Shown: positions 38,640-48,749 of the stretch, in pieces
Position numbering within the stretch: position 1 is the first letter of the stretch
Layout: each line of letters starts with the position of its first letter
Source of the DNA: Candidatus Thiodiazotropha endolucinida
Lineage (GTDB): Bacteria; Pseudomonadota; Gammaproteobacteria; Chromatiales; Chromatiaceae
Direction: 5' to 3'
DNA: 64,000 bases
Assembly: GCF_001715975.1 (NCBI RefSeq)
Contig: NZ_MARB01000010.1
Location: forward strand, 100,004 to 164,003
Made by a program: the position numbers and the translations under genes
The notes under the pieces: generated by a model
What the model was told of the DNA's origin: nothing
Database searches by the model: none
The model's input: only the letters and a program-made list of their open reading frames with translations

Positions 38640-39842
38640 TTATTTTACTAAATTACTTATCCATTGCCTGCTCTCATGGAACCAGGGCTTTATATCCTTT
38701 ATGCTGAGCACCTCATAATGCTGGTTTTTACTAAATGGTTTGAGTATGTTAGCAATAACTTTCCATTTGGGACCATAATCATCGGGTAGTTTTAATTGGC
38801 TTCTGCTTTTTATTAGTAACATTAACAATAAATCTATATCACCCCACAACCATCTCGTTTTAACACCTATCTTATAGTTCGTTGCGTCACCAACATCTAT
38901 ATTCTGAAAAATATTTACAAGGATATTTGGGAAATCCACTCCCGCATCTATTGCCAGTTGTAAAGATCCCCAGAATCTGCCGTTAATTTCCATAAAATAG
39001 GGTATATCTTTTTCATCATCATATTTATATTCAACCATTGCCACGCCATGCCATTTTATTTTTTCTAATAATGTTTGGCTGTATCTATCTATATCCGGAT
39101 CTATTTCCACACTTTCCCTTAGAACACTTACACCGCCAGATGGTGGCTTTTCTCTAATTCTTCGATGTAAAAATTTAGCGACACACCTTCCTTTATCATA
39201 ACAATAGAAAGCACCGATACCCTTTCCCCTTACTCTCTCTTGTAAAATCACGGGAAATACTTCGCTATTCGTTTTCTCTAAAATTGATTGCAGTTCGTCA
39301 TGACTGCCTGCATAAGTTACACTGGTAAATATCCACTTCCCATCTATCATGACCCTTGAACGCGATGGCTTTACGACGACTGGATAGGGAATTTTCAGAT
39401 TCTGTAATGCTATGTCGTTTTTTGACACTATTATGTGTGATAACGGTACGGGAATCTCCAACTCTACTGCCTGCTTCGTCAGCTCACTTTTATTTGCAGC
39501 TAACTTCATCGTGTTATCATTTGCCAATTGCGTTATATTTTTGATTACCCCATCCTTCACCATATTTGAGATGGGAAAAATGCAAATATCCGTAACTGGG
39601 ATTACCAAATCTATTTTTAAGATATCGATAATTTCCTTTATTTTATGACAGAATTTACCATATTCATTTACAGGGTCCGGATATAGAACTGCATCAATAC
39701 AATACTTCGATCTAGATGCCAATGATGGCTTGACCCTTTCTCCGACAAATAAATTATATCCTTTAGAACCCAATGATCTCGTTACCGCAAGCGCAGCTCT
39801 GCTGTTGCCGTCGGTCACTAAGATATTCTTTATTTTTTTCAT
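38640..39842 (-). CDS. ATP-grasp ligase-like protein
   Basis: A 400-residue ATP-grasp protein resembling carboxylate-amine ligases and the CarB-like clade. The N-terminal Rossmann-like part begins KNILVTDGNSRAALAVTRSLG. The ATP-grasp fold follows (about 120-310) with VVVKPSRS and the Mg-binding FMEINGRFWGSLQLA. Such enzymes form amide or peptide bonds through acyl-phosphates. It ends the minus-strand polysaccharide operon, beside an aminotransferase and FemAB-like gene, which suggests amidation or aminoacylation of the glycan or its precursor. Substrates cannot be told. Confidence 0.75.
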   Translation of the reverse strand: MKKIKNILVTDGNSRAALAVTRSLGSKGYNLFVGERVKPSLASRSKYCIDAVLYPDPVNEYGKFCHKIKEIIDILKIDLVIPVTDICIFPISNMVKDGVIKNITQLANDNTMKLAANKSELTKQAVELEIPVPLSHIIVSKNDIALQNLKIPYPVVVKPSRSRVMIDGKWIFTSVTYAGSHDELQSILEKTNSEVFPVILQERVRGKGIGAFYCYDKGRCVAKFLHRRIREKPPSGGVSVLRESVEIDPDIDRYSQTLLEKIKWHGVAMVEYKYDDEKDIPYFMEINGRFWGSLQLAIDAGVDFPNILVNIFQNIDVGDATNYKIGVKTRWLWGDIDLLLMLLIKSRSQLKLPDDYGPKWKVIANILKPFSKNQHYEVLSIKDIKPWFHESRQWISNLVK

Positions 39843-39922
39843 TACTATAATATTTTGATTAATATTTTAATAGCTAATATCTTGTTTCAAGTGCTTATAC
39901 ATTACTTCCTTTTATACATCAG

Positions 39923-41134
39923 TCATGCTGTCATTTCTTCAATGATATTCTTAATATTTTCTCTATCGTTATTATTGATAAATGCATACGTTGGTAATGT
40001 AATTAGCTGTCTTGAAATCTCTTCAGCACCCTCGAACTCACCAGGATTGACCAGAAACTTATCTATTTCTATCAATAGATTAAGTGATTTTGGATAGGAT
40101 TTCGTAATTCCGTACCTTTTTGCATGAGTTAGGATAGCTTCCCTTTTTTCCTTTTGTGTTATTTTTATTGGATATCTTAAATAAACAGGCATGCCGTGAT
40201 CTGATTCATTAATTTTGCTTATTGTTTTACTCACCACAATATTATTTTTGTACCATCGTCCGTTCGCTATCCTCTTTTCTGCTATCTGATTAGACCTTTT
40301 TATTTGCATTAAAGCTATTGGCGCTACCAGACGTGAATATTTTTTGATCTCGATGATTTCCTCGTATCTGGTTTTACCAAGGTTCAGAAAAGGTAGAGAG
40401 GCTGGTATCCAATAGAGTAATGGGTTGAGAAAAAGATAGTATATAATAACCTTAATCGCGGTCATCAGGTTATCTCTAATAGAATTATCCAGCGTTTTGC
40501 TGTAATAACTGTCTATTATTTCTGCCAATTCCGAGTTATTTGTAATGATACCGCCTCCTTCAATTGATGTGATATTTTTTCCCTTGTCAAAACTGTATAG
40601 GCCTACTGATCCGAATGTGCCAACTTCTCTTTCTAGGTATTTAGCATTGAATGATTGTGCGGCATCATCAATCATATAAACGCCATTTTCGCTAGCTATC
40701 TCCTCTATCTCCTCTATCTCCTGCAACTGATTGGGAATGCCATATAAATTCGCTGATATAATGCACAATACATTTGCAAATGGCATATTTTGTAATTTGG
40801 TAAGATTGTAAGATAATGTATTTGGATCTACATCACAAAGTCTGACTTTTAAACCTGCATTCTGGATGGAACTTGCAACAGAGTAACATGTATATGCCGG
40901 TATAATGACTTCATTTATTTCTGCCTTATTTCTCAGTTTCTTTAATGACTTGAGCAGTACGGTCATAGCACCACGTCCTGTAGTAAAGAGATAAGTGTGA
41001 TCAACATTAAACCTATCCCTCAACTGATTATTGATGTCCCTCCTCTTATCTACAAAAAAAGCATTGCAAGCTAACCAATACAGTATTTCTTTAGTTGTGA
41101 TTGGTGATCCACTTGGCGGAAAATACTTGAACAC
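39923..41134 (-). CDS. DegT/DnrJ/EryC1-type PLP aminotransferase
   Basis: This 403-residue protein belongs to the sugar aminotransferase family (DegT/DnrJ/EryC1/StrS), which transfers an amino group from glutamate to keto-sugar nucleotides. The PLP contacts appear in TTGRGAMTVLL, the Asp/Gln in MIDDAAQSF (about residue 170) and the Schiff-base Lys region YSFDKGKNITSIEGGGI (about 192-208). The active-site segment differs slightly from the usual SFxxxK spacing, so the exact Lys should be confirmed. A short run EIEEIEEI is coded by three near-identical 9-base units. It starts 10 bases after the FemAB-like gene. Confidence 0.8.
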   Translation of the reverse strand: MFKYFPPSGSPITTKEILYWLACNAFFVDKRRDINNQLRDRFNVDHTYLFTTGRGAMTVLLKSLKKLRNKAEINEVIIPAYTCYSVASSIQNAGLKVRLCDVDPNTLSYNLTKLQNMPFANVLCIISANLYGIPNQLQEIEEIEEIASENGVYMIDDAAQSFNAKYLEREVGTFGSVGLYSFDKGKNITSIEGGGIITNNSELAEIIDSYYSKTLDNSIRDNLMTAIKVIIYYLFLNPLLYWIPASLPFLNLGKTRYEEIIEIKKYSRLVAPIALMQIKRSNQIAEKRIANGRWYKNNIVVSKTISKINESDHGMPVYLRYPIKITQKEKREAILTHAKRYGITKSYPKSLNLLIEIDKFLVNPGEFEGAEEISRQLITLPTYAFINNNDRENIKNIIEEMTA

Positions 41135-41144
41135 TTAACATTCC

Positions 41145-42287
41145 TTATGGGATGTTTTTAGCTATTAATGGACCGATGATTTGTGTTATTTTCAATGGTA
41201 ATATTCTCCAAATCTTTATCAAATATTTGTATTTAGGATTTGAAGGATTTAGATTTGGCATTTTTTCGATGGAATTCGAGTGGTATTGCCAATATAATTG
41301 TTTTGTATCTGCATTCCATTTTTTCTTGAATGACTCACCACCTGAGTCTGTACTCGATCTCCCGAGATGATATGTTTTAAAACCTCTCTCACAGGCATCT
41401 TTTATCATTTCCCAATATAAAACGTAACTGGGTTGATATTGCCTGTATTGGTTATCCAAACCAAGCCACATGCCTTCAACAATATCTTTATAGTAGCCGT
41501 TAAATGCAGCAGCTACAGGTGTAGCATCTTTGTAAGCTATAAATATAGTATAATCACTTTTGAAATATTGAGTTATTTTTTTGAAATATTCAATAGAATA
41601 AATAGGTGTTCCAAGATCTCTCCAGGACTTCGAGAGTATTTCGTAGAATGGCTTCAATAATTCATCTCCACCTTTCTTAACTGTTATACCGTTCTTATAT
41701 ACCCTTCGTATATTTGTCCTGTGCTTTGATTTAAATCCATTCCACAGTGTTTCATAATCGTCATCGAGTTTAATTGTAAGTGATATCTTATTTTTAGATT
41801 CCTTCATATTTATGACAGAAGGCTTTTGACTTCTCACTTCAAGATACTTCGCACCTATTTTATTTGTTAATTCACATGCATATTCCATCAACTTTTTTTC
41901 AATTTCAGTAGAGTTTGCACAGCAGGAACCATAATTAACAAAAGGCATTGAACATAATATGTGGCCGAAGATCATACTTTTTAGCGATACCAGTGGAAGC
42001 ACCCCCACTATTTGATTATTGATTTCAGCAACAATATTATATACAGAATGTTTGAAATAGCCCTTATTTATAATCTGCCATTCATAAAGTTGATATAGGC
42101 ATGCTTGATCGTTGGTCTTTAGATAGCCATTCCATTCATTGGAATTTTCTTCATTAGTACTATAGATTTTTACTGATATATTCTTATTTATCATTTTGTG
42201 GCCATGTTTATCTAGAATTCCAGTATGTACATTTTTTATTTTACTGTACTTAACATCTGTTTCTTTGTCATAACCATTTAAATTCAA
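41145..42287 (-). CDS. FemAB-like GNAT protein, exosortase A-associated type
   Basis: A 380-residue protein with tandem GNAT folds of the FemAB class. Enzymes of this class transfer amino acids from aminoacyl-tRNA to cell-wall or glycan targets. The C-terminal part has the pattern YHLGRSSTDSGGESFKKKWN and YWQYH, close to the XrtA/PEP-CTERM-associated FemAB family (TIGR03019). The N-terminal 31 residues before the second Met (MINKNISVKIY) may not be translated. The target is unknown. Cluster context suggests exopolysaccharide decoration. Confidence 0.75.
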   Translation of the reverse strand: MNLNGYDKETDVKYSKIKNVHTGILDKHGHKMINKNISVKIYSTNEENSNEWNGYLKTNDQACLYQLYEWQIINKGYFKHSVYNIVAEINNQIVGVLPLVSLKSMIFGHILCSMPFVNYGSCCANSTEIEKKLMEYACELTNKIGAKYLEVRSQKPSVINMKESKNKISLTIKLDDDYETLWNGFKSKHRTNIRRVYKNGITVKKGGDELLKPFYEILSKSWRDLGTPIYSIEYFKKITQYFKSDYTIFIAYKDATPVAAAFNGYYKDIVEGMWLGLDNQYRQYQPSYVLYWEMIKDACERGFKTYHLGRSSTDSGGESFKKKWNADTKQLYWQYHSNSIEKMPNLNPSNPKYKYLIKIWRILPLKITQIIGPLIAKNIP

Positions 42288-42338
42288 TAAACAATATTTA
42301 CTCTTTTAAATACACTGAGAAGGTTACTCATCATTATT

Positions 42339-43361
42339 TTAAAATATCCCTATAAGTGTTGCCAGGAAGACCGGTTTGTTATCTGCAACTGTATCATTAA
42401 TATTGATTCTTTTTAGATTATATCTGTTGCTACTCTCATCCACATGGCCAAATTCAGTACCGAATCCATACATATATCCCTCACTCCTCGTCACATCACC
42501 TATCACATCATTATAGTCTCCATTAGGATATGCAATGGATTTAACAACTGCTTGGAGATTATTTTCGATTGATGTTTTAGATTTTTCTAACTCCGAAATT
42601 ACTTCTTCCCTTGCAAGTTCAGTAAGTATTTTATGACTACAGGCATGTGAACCTATTTCTATACCGTTTTTATCTAATTCCCTTATTTGATCCCAAGTCA
42701 TATGTTTATCGACATAAGATCCATCACCATAGTCAACTATTTCTAAAAACTCTTGCTTGATTTCCTCAAGTTGCTTATAAGTTCTTGCCTTTAAGGATCT
42801 TACATAATCAATTATCGCCGATTGCTTTTTGGATCCTTCACTCTTGCATATCTCATCAATCCCATATTTATTCAGTAAAGCTCTTGACTTATTTGAGTCA
42901 AGCTTGCTTGCATGCCACATTAAATAGCCTAGCTTTTCTTGCCAAAATGTTTTATTTGTTGAAATATAGTCTAGAGGAACAAATACAATTGCAGGGCAAT
43001 TATATTTCATAAGAATAGGATACGCATACTCATAGTTATCCCGCCAGCCATCATCGAAAGTAATGAGACACCTTGGCTCACATTCCTTATCACCATTAAG
43101 CAGCACTCTAGTGTCAATGACTTTAAAATATTCACATATAACACTTAGATGCATATCGAAATTTGCAGGATCCACCAAAATCGCTTGGTGTGAAAAACTT
43201 TTATCACGTAGATTGACGGGCAGTACACGATGATACGTCAGTATAACGGTCTTGTTTGACAGCTTTTTTTTAAGAATATAACCTGTCACACCCGTGTAGT
43301 AAAAGATGTAGGAAACCACCTTTTTTGTGAGCTTGATAATGGTTGAGAATAATTTTCTCAT
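42339..43361 (-). CDS. Polysaccharide deacetylase (CE4)
   Basis: A 340-residue NodB/CE4-type deacetylase. The first catalytic motif is TFDDGWRDN (about 110-118) with the general base and metal Asp. The His pair lies in GSHACSH (about 240-246), and SIAYPNGDYND forms the substrate groove. An N-terminal hydrophobic stretch (about 8-28) may anchor it to the membrane. It removes N-acetyl groups from hexosamines in the nascent or exported polymer. It is distinct from the second deacetylase at 58.8 kb. Confidence 0.85.
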   Translation of the reverse strand: MRKLFSTIIKLTKKVVSYIFYYTGVTGYILKKKLSNKTVILTYHRVLPVNLRDKSFSHQAILVDPANFDMHLSVICEYFKVIDTRVLLNGDKECEPRCLITFDDGWRDNYEYAYPILMKYNCPAIVFVPLDYISTNKTFWQEKLGYLMWHASKLDSNKSRALLNKYGIDEICKSEGSKKQSAIIDYVRSLKARTYKQLEEIKQEFLEIVDYGDGSYVDKHMTWDQIRELDKNGIEIGSHACSHKILTELAREEVISELEKSKTSIENNLQAVVKSIAYPNGDYNDVIGDVTRSEGYMYGFGTEFGHVDESSNRYNLKRININDTVADNKPVFLATLIGIF

Positions 43362-43378
43362 GTTCCTTAAGGATAAAT

Positions 43379-44194
43379 TTAAACTTTTTTGCGGAATATT
43401 AAAATATTTCCAAAAGCTGGACCTGGTAATTTTATATATTTAAACCAGACTTTGTTGATGAAATGTATGGATTTTTTTAAAATTGTTGTAGGTACCACCC
43501 AATACATCTCGCTGAACTGTCCTGCTCTTCTTGATTGCAACTCCATTCCATGTTTTTGAAATTCATTAATCAGCCATTCTATATTTGCCTGCCTTGTCAT
43601 TAGGCGCCCATCTTCAGTTTCTTCCCAATTTTCTATTCCTGCATTCTCGATGTTGACAACGGCCCTTTCTCTTCCTAATAAATTTTTTAGAAACCTCAAT
43701 GTTCTTGTCTGTACAGATTTCATATTGCCTTCACTTATTGCCAAAATCCCTCCTTTCTTTACTATTCTAGATAGTTCTGATATTGCTTTGTCTACTTCTG
43801 GAATATGCATTAGCACACCCCAACAAACAACTTTTGAATAAGATTCATCCTCAAATGATAATTCTGTAAGATTCTCACACTTGAGTTCTATTTCGCTGTC
43901 ATAACGGGTTCCGATCAGTCCTTTTCTTGCCAGCTCCAAGGCAGAATCTGAGAGATCAGTACCGACTACTTTGTATCCTCTATCTACGAGGTTTTTCGAT
44001 TTTGCACAACTACCGCACCCCGCATCCAAAACAGTATCACCCTCTATCTGTGCGAACGAATCTCTTATAAAATCAAACGCCATATTGTAGAATTTTTCGT
44101 TATCGGGTGTCCTATAATTATCTACCCACTCGTCGTGGATTGAATGACGTTGCAGTGTTTTTTCTGCGTCATTAGAATTGTGCATATTCATCAT
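43379..44194 (-). CDS. SAM-dependent methyltransferase
   Basis: A class I methyltransferase with motif I VLDAGCGSCAKS, motif II VVGTDLSDSALELARK and post motif FEDESYSKVVCWGVLMHIPEVDKA. I prefer the ATG at 44194 (about 271 residues), which has GAGAA seven bases ahead. An upstream ATG at 44263 would overlap the amidotransferase gene and add a hydrophobic stretch not typical for the family. It probably methylates a sugar or carboxyl group of the glycan. The acceptor is unknown. Confidence 0.8.
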   Translation of the reverse strand: MMNMHNSNDAEKTLQRHSIHDEWVDNYRTPDNEKFYNMAFDFIRDSFAQIEGDTVLDAGCGSCAKSKNLVDRGYKVVGTDLSDSALELARKGLIGTRYDSEIELKCENLTELSFEDESYSKVVCWGVLMHIPEVDKAISELSRIVKKGGILAISEGNMKSVQTRTLRFLKNLLGRERAVVNIENAGIENWEETEDGRLMTRQANIEWLINEFQKHGMELQSRRAGQFSEMYWVVPTTILKKSIHFINKVWFKYIKLPGPAFGNILIFRKKV

Positions 44195-44238
44195 TAAATT
44201 TCTCAAATCGGTTATTATAAATAGCCGTAAAACGAGAA

Positions 44239-46083
44239 TTATACACTGTATATATCCCGCCACATTAAATAATTAACAGATGTCCAAAGTAACTCTGAAG
44301 CATCTTTCTTTTCTGTAACATGCATTTGATAGTGATCCCTCACAAAATCCATGTCAATATTTTCATCACTCTTTGTATCGTAAAGAACATCTTTGACAGT
44401 TTTACCTAAACCATTCTTTTCCTTTATCCAATTGGAAATAGGAACGCCAAATCCCGATTTTCTGCGGTAGATAAGATCTCTAGGTAAATATTTTTCTGCG
44501 ATCAATTTTATTAACATCTTAGTATTATTTTTTTCTATTTTTACTGGTGATGGTATAGAATTCGCAAATTCCACAAGCCTATAATCTATAAACGGGACTC
44601 TTGCTTCCACACTGGCCCCCATACTCATCTTATCTTGCCTATTGAGTATTGATACCAAGTAAGTCAGTTGATCCTGTATCGACACCATATCCATGGTTTT
44701 TTCATAATTCATCATTGATGCGGTAACATATTTACGGTAATCAAGACTGTCTATACCATTGCGTTTCATTGCGCTGTCGACCACGTCTTTTTGATTGACT
44801 GCAGAATTGAGCATCAGCAACGAATTTTTATCCAAACTCGAAAAATCACTCAGTTTTTTCAGTCTATGGTCGGATATTATAGAAGCCAGTATTTTTAAAA
44901 TGGGTGATGTAATCCAGGATATTCCTCGTATTTTATTCAGCAATTCTGGAATCAAGTACCTGGGGTAACCAAGAAATAACTCATCAGCGCCTTCACCGGT
45001 TAATACAACAGTAACGTTGTGCTTGGCAAGTTCACTCAATGCTAGAATATGTACGGAATTTGAGAAATGAAGTGGTTCGTCATTAAGCATTATAGATCGC
45101 CTGAGCAGGCTAGCGAATTCATCACTGTTAAGCACCAGTTCGTGGTGTTTTGTACCATATTTATCAGATACCAGTTTTGCGTATTCAGATTCATCGTAAT
45201 TTTTTTCATTAAATCCGACAGAGAAGGTATTCATGTTGTCACCGGCAATACCTGCAGCTATTGCTGTGACAAGGCTTGAATCTATCCCACCACTACAAAA
45301 AGTACCTAACGGTACTTCACTCATTAATCTGATTCTTATTGCGTCCTGAAGTAGTGACTCAATGCCCTCCAGTGCTGCAAATCTATCAATTGTGCTGTCC
45401 TTCGGTATATCAAAAAGATTCCAATAGTTTACTATCTGTGTGTTACTGTCTTTAATAACCATGTAATGGCCAGGCAACAGTGAAAACACATTTTCAAACA
45501 TCGTGTTTTCACCGGCCACGCTCCTAAACATAAAATACTCATATATTGATTTATTATTTATTCGGCGCTCAACATCACCATATTCCAATATTGCCTTAAT
45601 TTCAGATGAAAAGTAGAAACCTGTTTTTGTTTTACTGTAGTAGAGTGGTTTTATGCCCATTCTGTCTCTTGCTAGAAAAAGTGATTTATCATTTTCGTTA
45701 TAGATAGCAAAAGCAAACATTCCATTTAGGTGATTCACGCATTCATAACCATACTCTTTATACAAATAAACAATGACTTCTGTATCTGATGTAGTATTGA
45801 ATTTATAACCCTTCCGTTCTAATTCTATCTTCAATTCTTTATAATTGTATATTTCTCCATTAAATACTATCCAGTATTTCCTGGTGTTGTCAGCCATCGG
45901 TTGGTGTCCGGTTGACAAACCAATAATACTAAGCCTTCTGTGTGCGAGGCCAACAGCACCGGAAATATAGAGGCCACTATCGTCAGGGCCTCTATACGTA
46001 AAAACGTCTCTCATAGAAGACAGTCTGTTTTTATCGACCGCTTTAGACGAATCCAAGTAAAGTACACCTGCAATACCACACAT
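44239..46083 (-). CDS. Asparagine synthase-like glutamine amidotransferase
   Basis: A 614-residue class II glutamine amidotransferase. Mature Cys2 starts the glutaminase domain (MCGIAGVLYLD), with HRRLSIIGLSTGHQP and NGEIYNYKEL. The synthetase domain has the PP-loop SGGIDSS near 257-263. Such proteins recur in exosortase A and capsule loci (TIGR03108-like) where they probably amidate a uronic acid or sugar carboxylate with glutamine nitrogen, not make free asparagine. All catalytic residues are present. It is 16 bases downstream of the PaaK-like ligase gene. Confidence 0.85.
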   Translation of the reverse strand: MCGIAGVLYLDSSKAVDKNRLSSMRDVFTYRGPDDSGLYISGAVGLAHRRLSIIGLSTGHQPMADNTRKYWIVFNGEIYNYKELKIELERKGYKFNTTSDTEVIVYLYKEYGYECVNHLNGMFAFAIYNENDKSLFLARDRMGIKPLYYSKTKTGFYFSSEIKAILEYGDVERRINNKSIYEYFMFRSVAGENTMFENVFSLLPGHYMVIKDSNTQIVNYWNLFDIPKDSTIDRFAALEGIESLLQDAIRIRLMSEVPLGTFCSGGIDSSLVTAIAAGIAGDNMNTFSVGFNEKNYDESEYAKLVSDKYGTKHHELVLNSDEFASLLRRSIMLNDEPLHFSNSVHILALSELAKHNVTVVLTGEGADELFLGYPRYLIPELLNKIRGISWITSPILKILASIISDHRLKKLSDFSSLDKNSLLMLNSAVNQKDVVDSAMKRNGIDSLDYRKYVTASMMNYEKTMDMVSIQDQLTYLVSILNRQDKMSMGASVEARVPFIDYRLVEFANSIPSPVKIEKNNTKMLIKLIAEKYLPRDLIYRRKSGFGVPISNWIKEKNGLGKTVKDVLYDTKSDENIDMDFVRDHYQMHVTEKKDASELLWTSVNYLMWRDIYSV

Positions 46084-46099
46084 ATCTGTATAATCCTGT

Positions 46100-47506
46100 T
46101 TATATATTCAGATCGATTTCTGATATGACCCACTTAAATTTTCCAGTTGACGTTCGCTCAAGTTCGTCTACGGTTTGTATATTAATTGAAGTGTCCTTAC
46201 CTAAACGTTCTGACAGGCCACGTACCAATGCATTCTTATCGTCATCAGTAAATGTCGCATCCACTCTCAACTTTACAGTGATACCACTCAGATCTTTTTG
46301 TACTATTTGCGATTCCAAAATGGAGGTTAATGGTTTGAACGGGTGTGTGAGAACGGAGGGAGATATCAGTCTTCCATCCTTAAGAACCAATGTATCTTCA
46401 GCTTTTGTTGTCACATCATGCAATAGGTAGTGTGCTCTACCACAAGCACATTGATCATTTTTTATGGCAGACATATCATTAGTTTTATAACGGATAAGGG
46501 GCATTGCATAGTTGTGAAGTGATGTTGCTACAATTGCCCCGGTTTCTCCGAACTCTAGTTTTCCGCCCCCACTGTCACATATTTCTGTAATACCATACTC
46601 CATCCCGATGTGGCCACCGGCGTGGTGATCGCATTCAGTGGTAAACAATACACGTTCTGCTGATCCGTAATAATCATACACTTTACAATCAAAGCTCTCT
46701 TCGATTGTTTCTCTTTGAAAATCGTACAAAGTTTCTGAAGAAGTTAATACTGTATCTAATTTTAATTTTTCACCAATGTTTTTCAGGTATTTTGCCAATA
46801 TATAAACAGTTGATGGGTAACCATCAAGCGTCTTCGGTGAAAACCTGCGAAGCTCATCCAGATAATGCGGGATATTATCAGGTTTTAAGTGGAAGGAGGA
46901 TAACAATAGCTGGTTATGGTAGTAATTATATCTCCAGAATGGTGGTTTTAATTTATTTAGAGGAACTATAATATTTCCCCTGATTACGGCTACCCTATCA
47001 CCAAACTTCCCAAGATTAACACCCGCCCAGCTATACTGCCTGTCTAACATAGCATAGTTAAAATTGACGAGATTTTTACTGTAGCAAATCTCAAGCGGAG
47101 AACCTGTAGTACCGCTCGTATGCCCTTTCTCAACCTTATTAAATTTAAATTCATCAGATAATAAAGAATTAAATTTTTCCTTGATCAGTTCCTTTGTCAA
47201 TACCGGTAATTTCTGTAGATCATCTGTCGTTTTTATGTCAGACGGCTTCAGCTTATAGTTTCTCATTAAATTTCTGTAATACTCGACATGCTCATAGCTA
47301 TATTGTATGAGCTGAGTAAGCATTTTGTTTTGATATTCTATTAGTTGTTGTTCACTATACCACTGACTTTCTTGAAGAAATCTTTTTACTTTTTCATATT
47401 CACCTCCATACCTCTTTCTATCTAACAGTATACTGTACCCGGTTACCGCAAGACTCTGCACTGAGGCTGGTAGTGCGTCATATAGATTCTTGAATGGCGT
47501 ATCCAT
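46100..47506 (-). CDS. PaaK/CapK-like adenylate-forming ligase
   Basis: This 468-residue protein belongs to the phenylacetate-CoA ligase/CapK branch of AMP-forming enzymes found in capsule clusters. It has the P-loop KGHTSGTTGSPLEI (about 128-141), the acid-binding YYGSAERV (about 280), MPLIRYKTNDMS and the C-terminal Lys in TSTGKFKWV. A zinc-like set of Cys/His occurs in ECDHHAGGH and QCACGRAH. It would activate a carboxylic acid for transfer to the glycan or lipid carrier. The substrate is unknown. It is one of two adenylating enzymes in this window relevant to the exosortase system. Confidence 0.8.
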   Translation of the reverse strand: MDTPFKNLYDALPASVQSLAVTGYSILLDRKRYGGEYEKVKRFLQESQWYSEQQLIEYQNKMLTQLIQYSYEHVEYYRNLMRNYKLKPSDIKTTDDLQKLPVLTKELIKEKFNSLLSDEFKFNKVEKGHTSGTTGSPLEICYSKNLVNFNYAMLDRQYSWAGVNLGKFGDRVAVIRGNIIVPLNKLKPPFWRYNYYHNQLLLSSFHLKPDNIPHYLDELRRFSPKTLDGYPSTVYILAKYLKNIGEKLKLDTVLTSSETLYDFQRETIEESFDCKVYDYYGSAERVLFTTECDHHAGGHIGMEYGITEICDSGGGKLEFGETGAIVATSLHNYAMPLIRYKTNDMSAIKNDQCACGRAHYLLHDVTTKAEDTLVLKDGRLISPSVLTHPFKPLTSILESQIVQKDLSGITVKLRVDATFTDDDKNALVRGLSERLGKDTSINIQTVDELERTSTGKFKWVISEIDLNI

Positions 47507-47525
47507 AATATCGATTCAATTAAAC

Positions 47526-48740
47526 CTAATGAATTATATTTTTGTACGCCTTAATCAATTCTTCAGCAATAGAAGGCCAGGCATACCTCTCTTCAGCAAG
47601 TTTTCTTGCCTGACAGCCTAATTCTTTTCTTTTTTCATCATCATTGATTAGTTCTATGATACTGGACGCAAATCCTTCAGATGTATCCTCTAAATATATG
47701 TTTGTACGGTCAGTAACCTCTATACCTTCACTACCTATTGATGTCGACACAATAGCCTTTCCCTGGGCCAGGGCATCTAACACTTTGAGTCGTGTACCGC
47801 CGCCCACCCTTAGTGGCACCACATAGATGGCAGATTTAGCGACGAACGGTCTGATGTCGTCGACATACCCCAGGACTTTAATTCCATTATCCTCAGAAGC
47901 AATATTGATCAGTTCTCTAGGTGGATCCTGCCCAATGATATAAAATTTAATATCGGGTATCTTCATTTTTACCAAAGGCCAAATGTCACTAATCAAGTAC
48001 ATGACCGCATCTTTATTCGCAAACATATTCATACCACCGGTATATATTATTGCCTGTTCTTCCACTTCCCGGCGGTCTTCAAAATAATTAATATCGACTC
48101 CATTCGGAACGATTGCTGTCTTTACACCAGGTGACATTTCCTTTAATTCGTCTGCGTCAGTGCTGGACATCATTACATTGACAGGGTATTTAGAACTCCC
48201 CTGAGCTTCATAATTCCTCAATTTTTCTGACTGTTTTGCAACGTAATATCTTGCAAACCAATTCGACTCGACTTTCGATCTTCTTGCCATCAAAGATGAC
48301 TCAATATTATGGTGAGTTACAATACATGGAATGTCTTGTACCAAATCCCTGTATTTTGAGAGTCCAACCGTATCAATATGTACAATATCAATATTGTTCT
48401 TTTCTATAATTTCGAGCATTTTATCTCTGAAACCACTGCTTTTGTGGGCAAGAACACTAAAAGGCAGTGGATAAAAGAAGCAGATGAAAAATGCCAATAA
48501 CTTATGCATTTTTGATTGCTTAGGCCACAATTTAAAATAGTGTACTTCAGTGCATATCTTTTTCAGTTCGACCATGCTCTCATCGAGTAGTGACTGACTT
48601 GCAATTGTATCTGGGTGGTGAAATGCAAGAAGATATACATCATTATCTTTACCAATCTCACGAATGATGTTATACCCCCTTTGCAAAACTCCACCATGAG
48701 GTGGATAAGGTATGATTTGCGACAAAAAGAGAATTTTCAT
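47526..48740 (-). CDS. Glycosyltransferase, GT4-like, exosortase-associated type
   Basis: A 404-residue GT-B glycosyltransferase. The start (MKILFLSQIIPYPPHGG) and the C-terminal donor site (VGGGTRLKVLDALAQGKAIVSTSIGSEGIE) resemble the PEP-CTERM/EpsH1-associated sugar transferase family (TIGR03087). It has no signal peptide and should act on the cytoplasmic face using nucleotide sugars. The ATG lies 9 bases after the stop of the next GT gene upstream. Confidence 0.8.
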   Translation of the reverse strand: MKILFLSQIIPYPPHGGVLQRGYNIIREIGKDNDVYLLAFHHPDTIASQSLLDESMVELKKICTEVHYFKLWPKQSKMHKLLAFFICFFYPLPFSVLAHKSSGFRDKMLEIIEKNNIDIVHIDTVGLSKYRDLVQDIPCIVTHHNIESSLMARRSKVESNWFARYYVAKQSEKLRNYEAQGSSKYPVNVMMSSTDADELKEMSPGVKTAIVPNGVDINYFEDRREVEEQAIIYTGGMNMFANKDAVMYLISDIWPLVKMKIPDIKFYIIGQDPPRELINIASEDNGIKVLGYVDDIRPFVAKSAIYVVPLRVGGGTRLKVLDALAQGKAIVSTSIGSEGIEVTDRTNIYLEDTSEGFASSIIELINDDEKRKELGCQARKLAEERYAWPSIAEELIKAYKNIIH

Positions 48741-48749
48741 TACTGATAC

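Noticed and set aside
40681-40740. Short tandem repeat CTATCTCCT
   Set aside because: Three near-identical 9-base units in frame inside the DegT gene (EIEEIEEI). Too short and coding to be a separate element.
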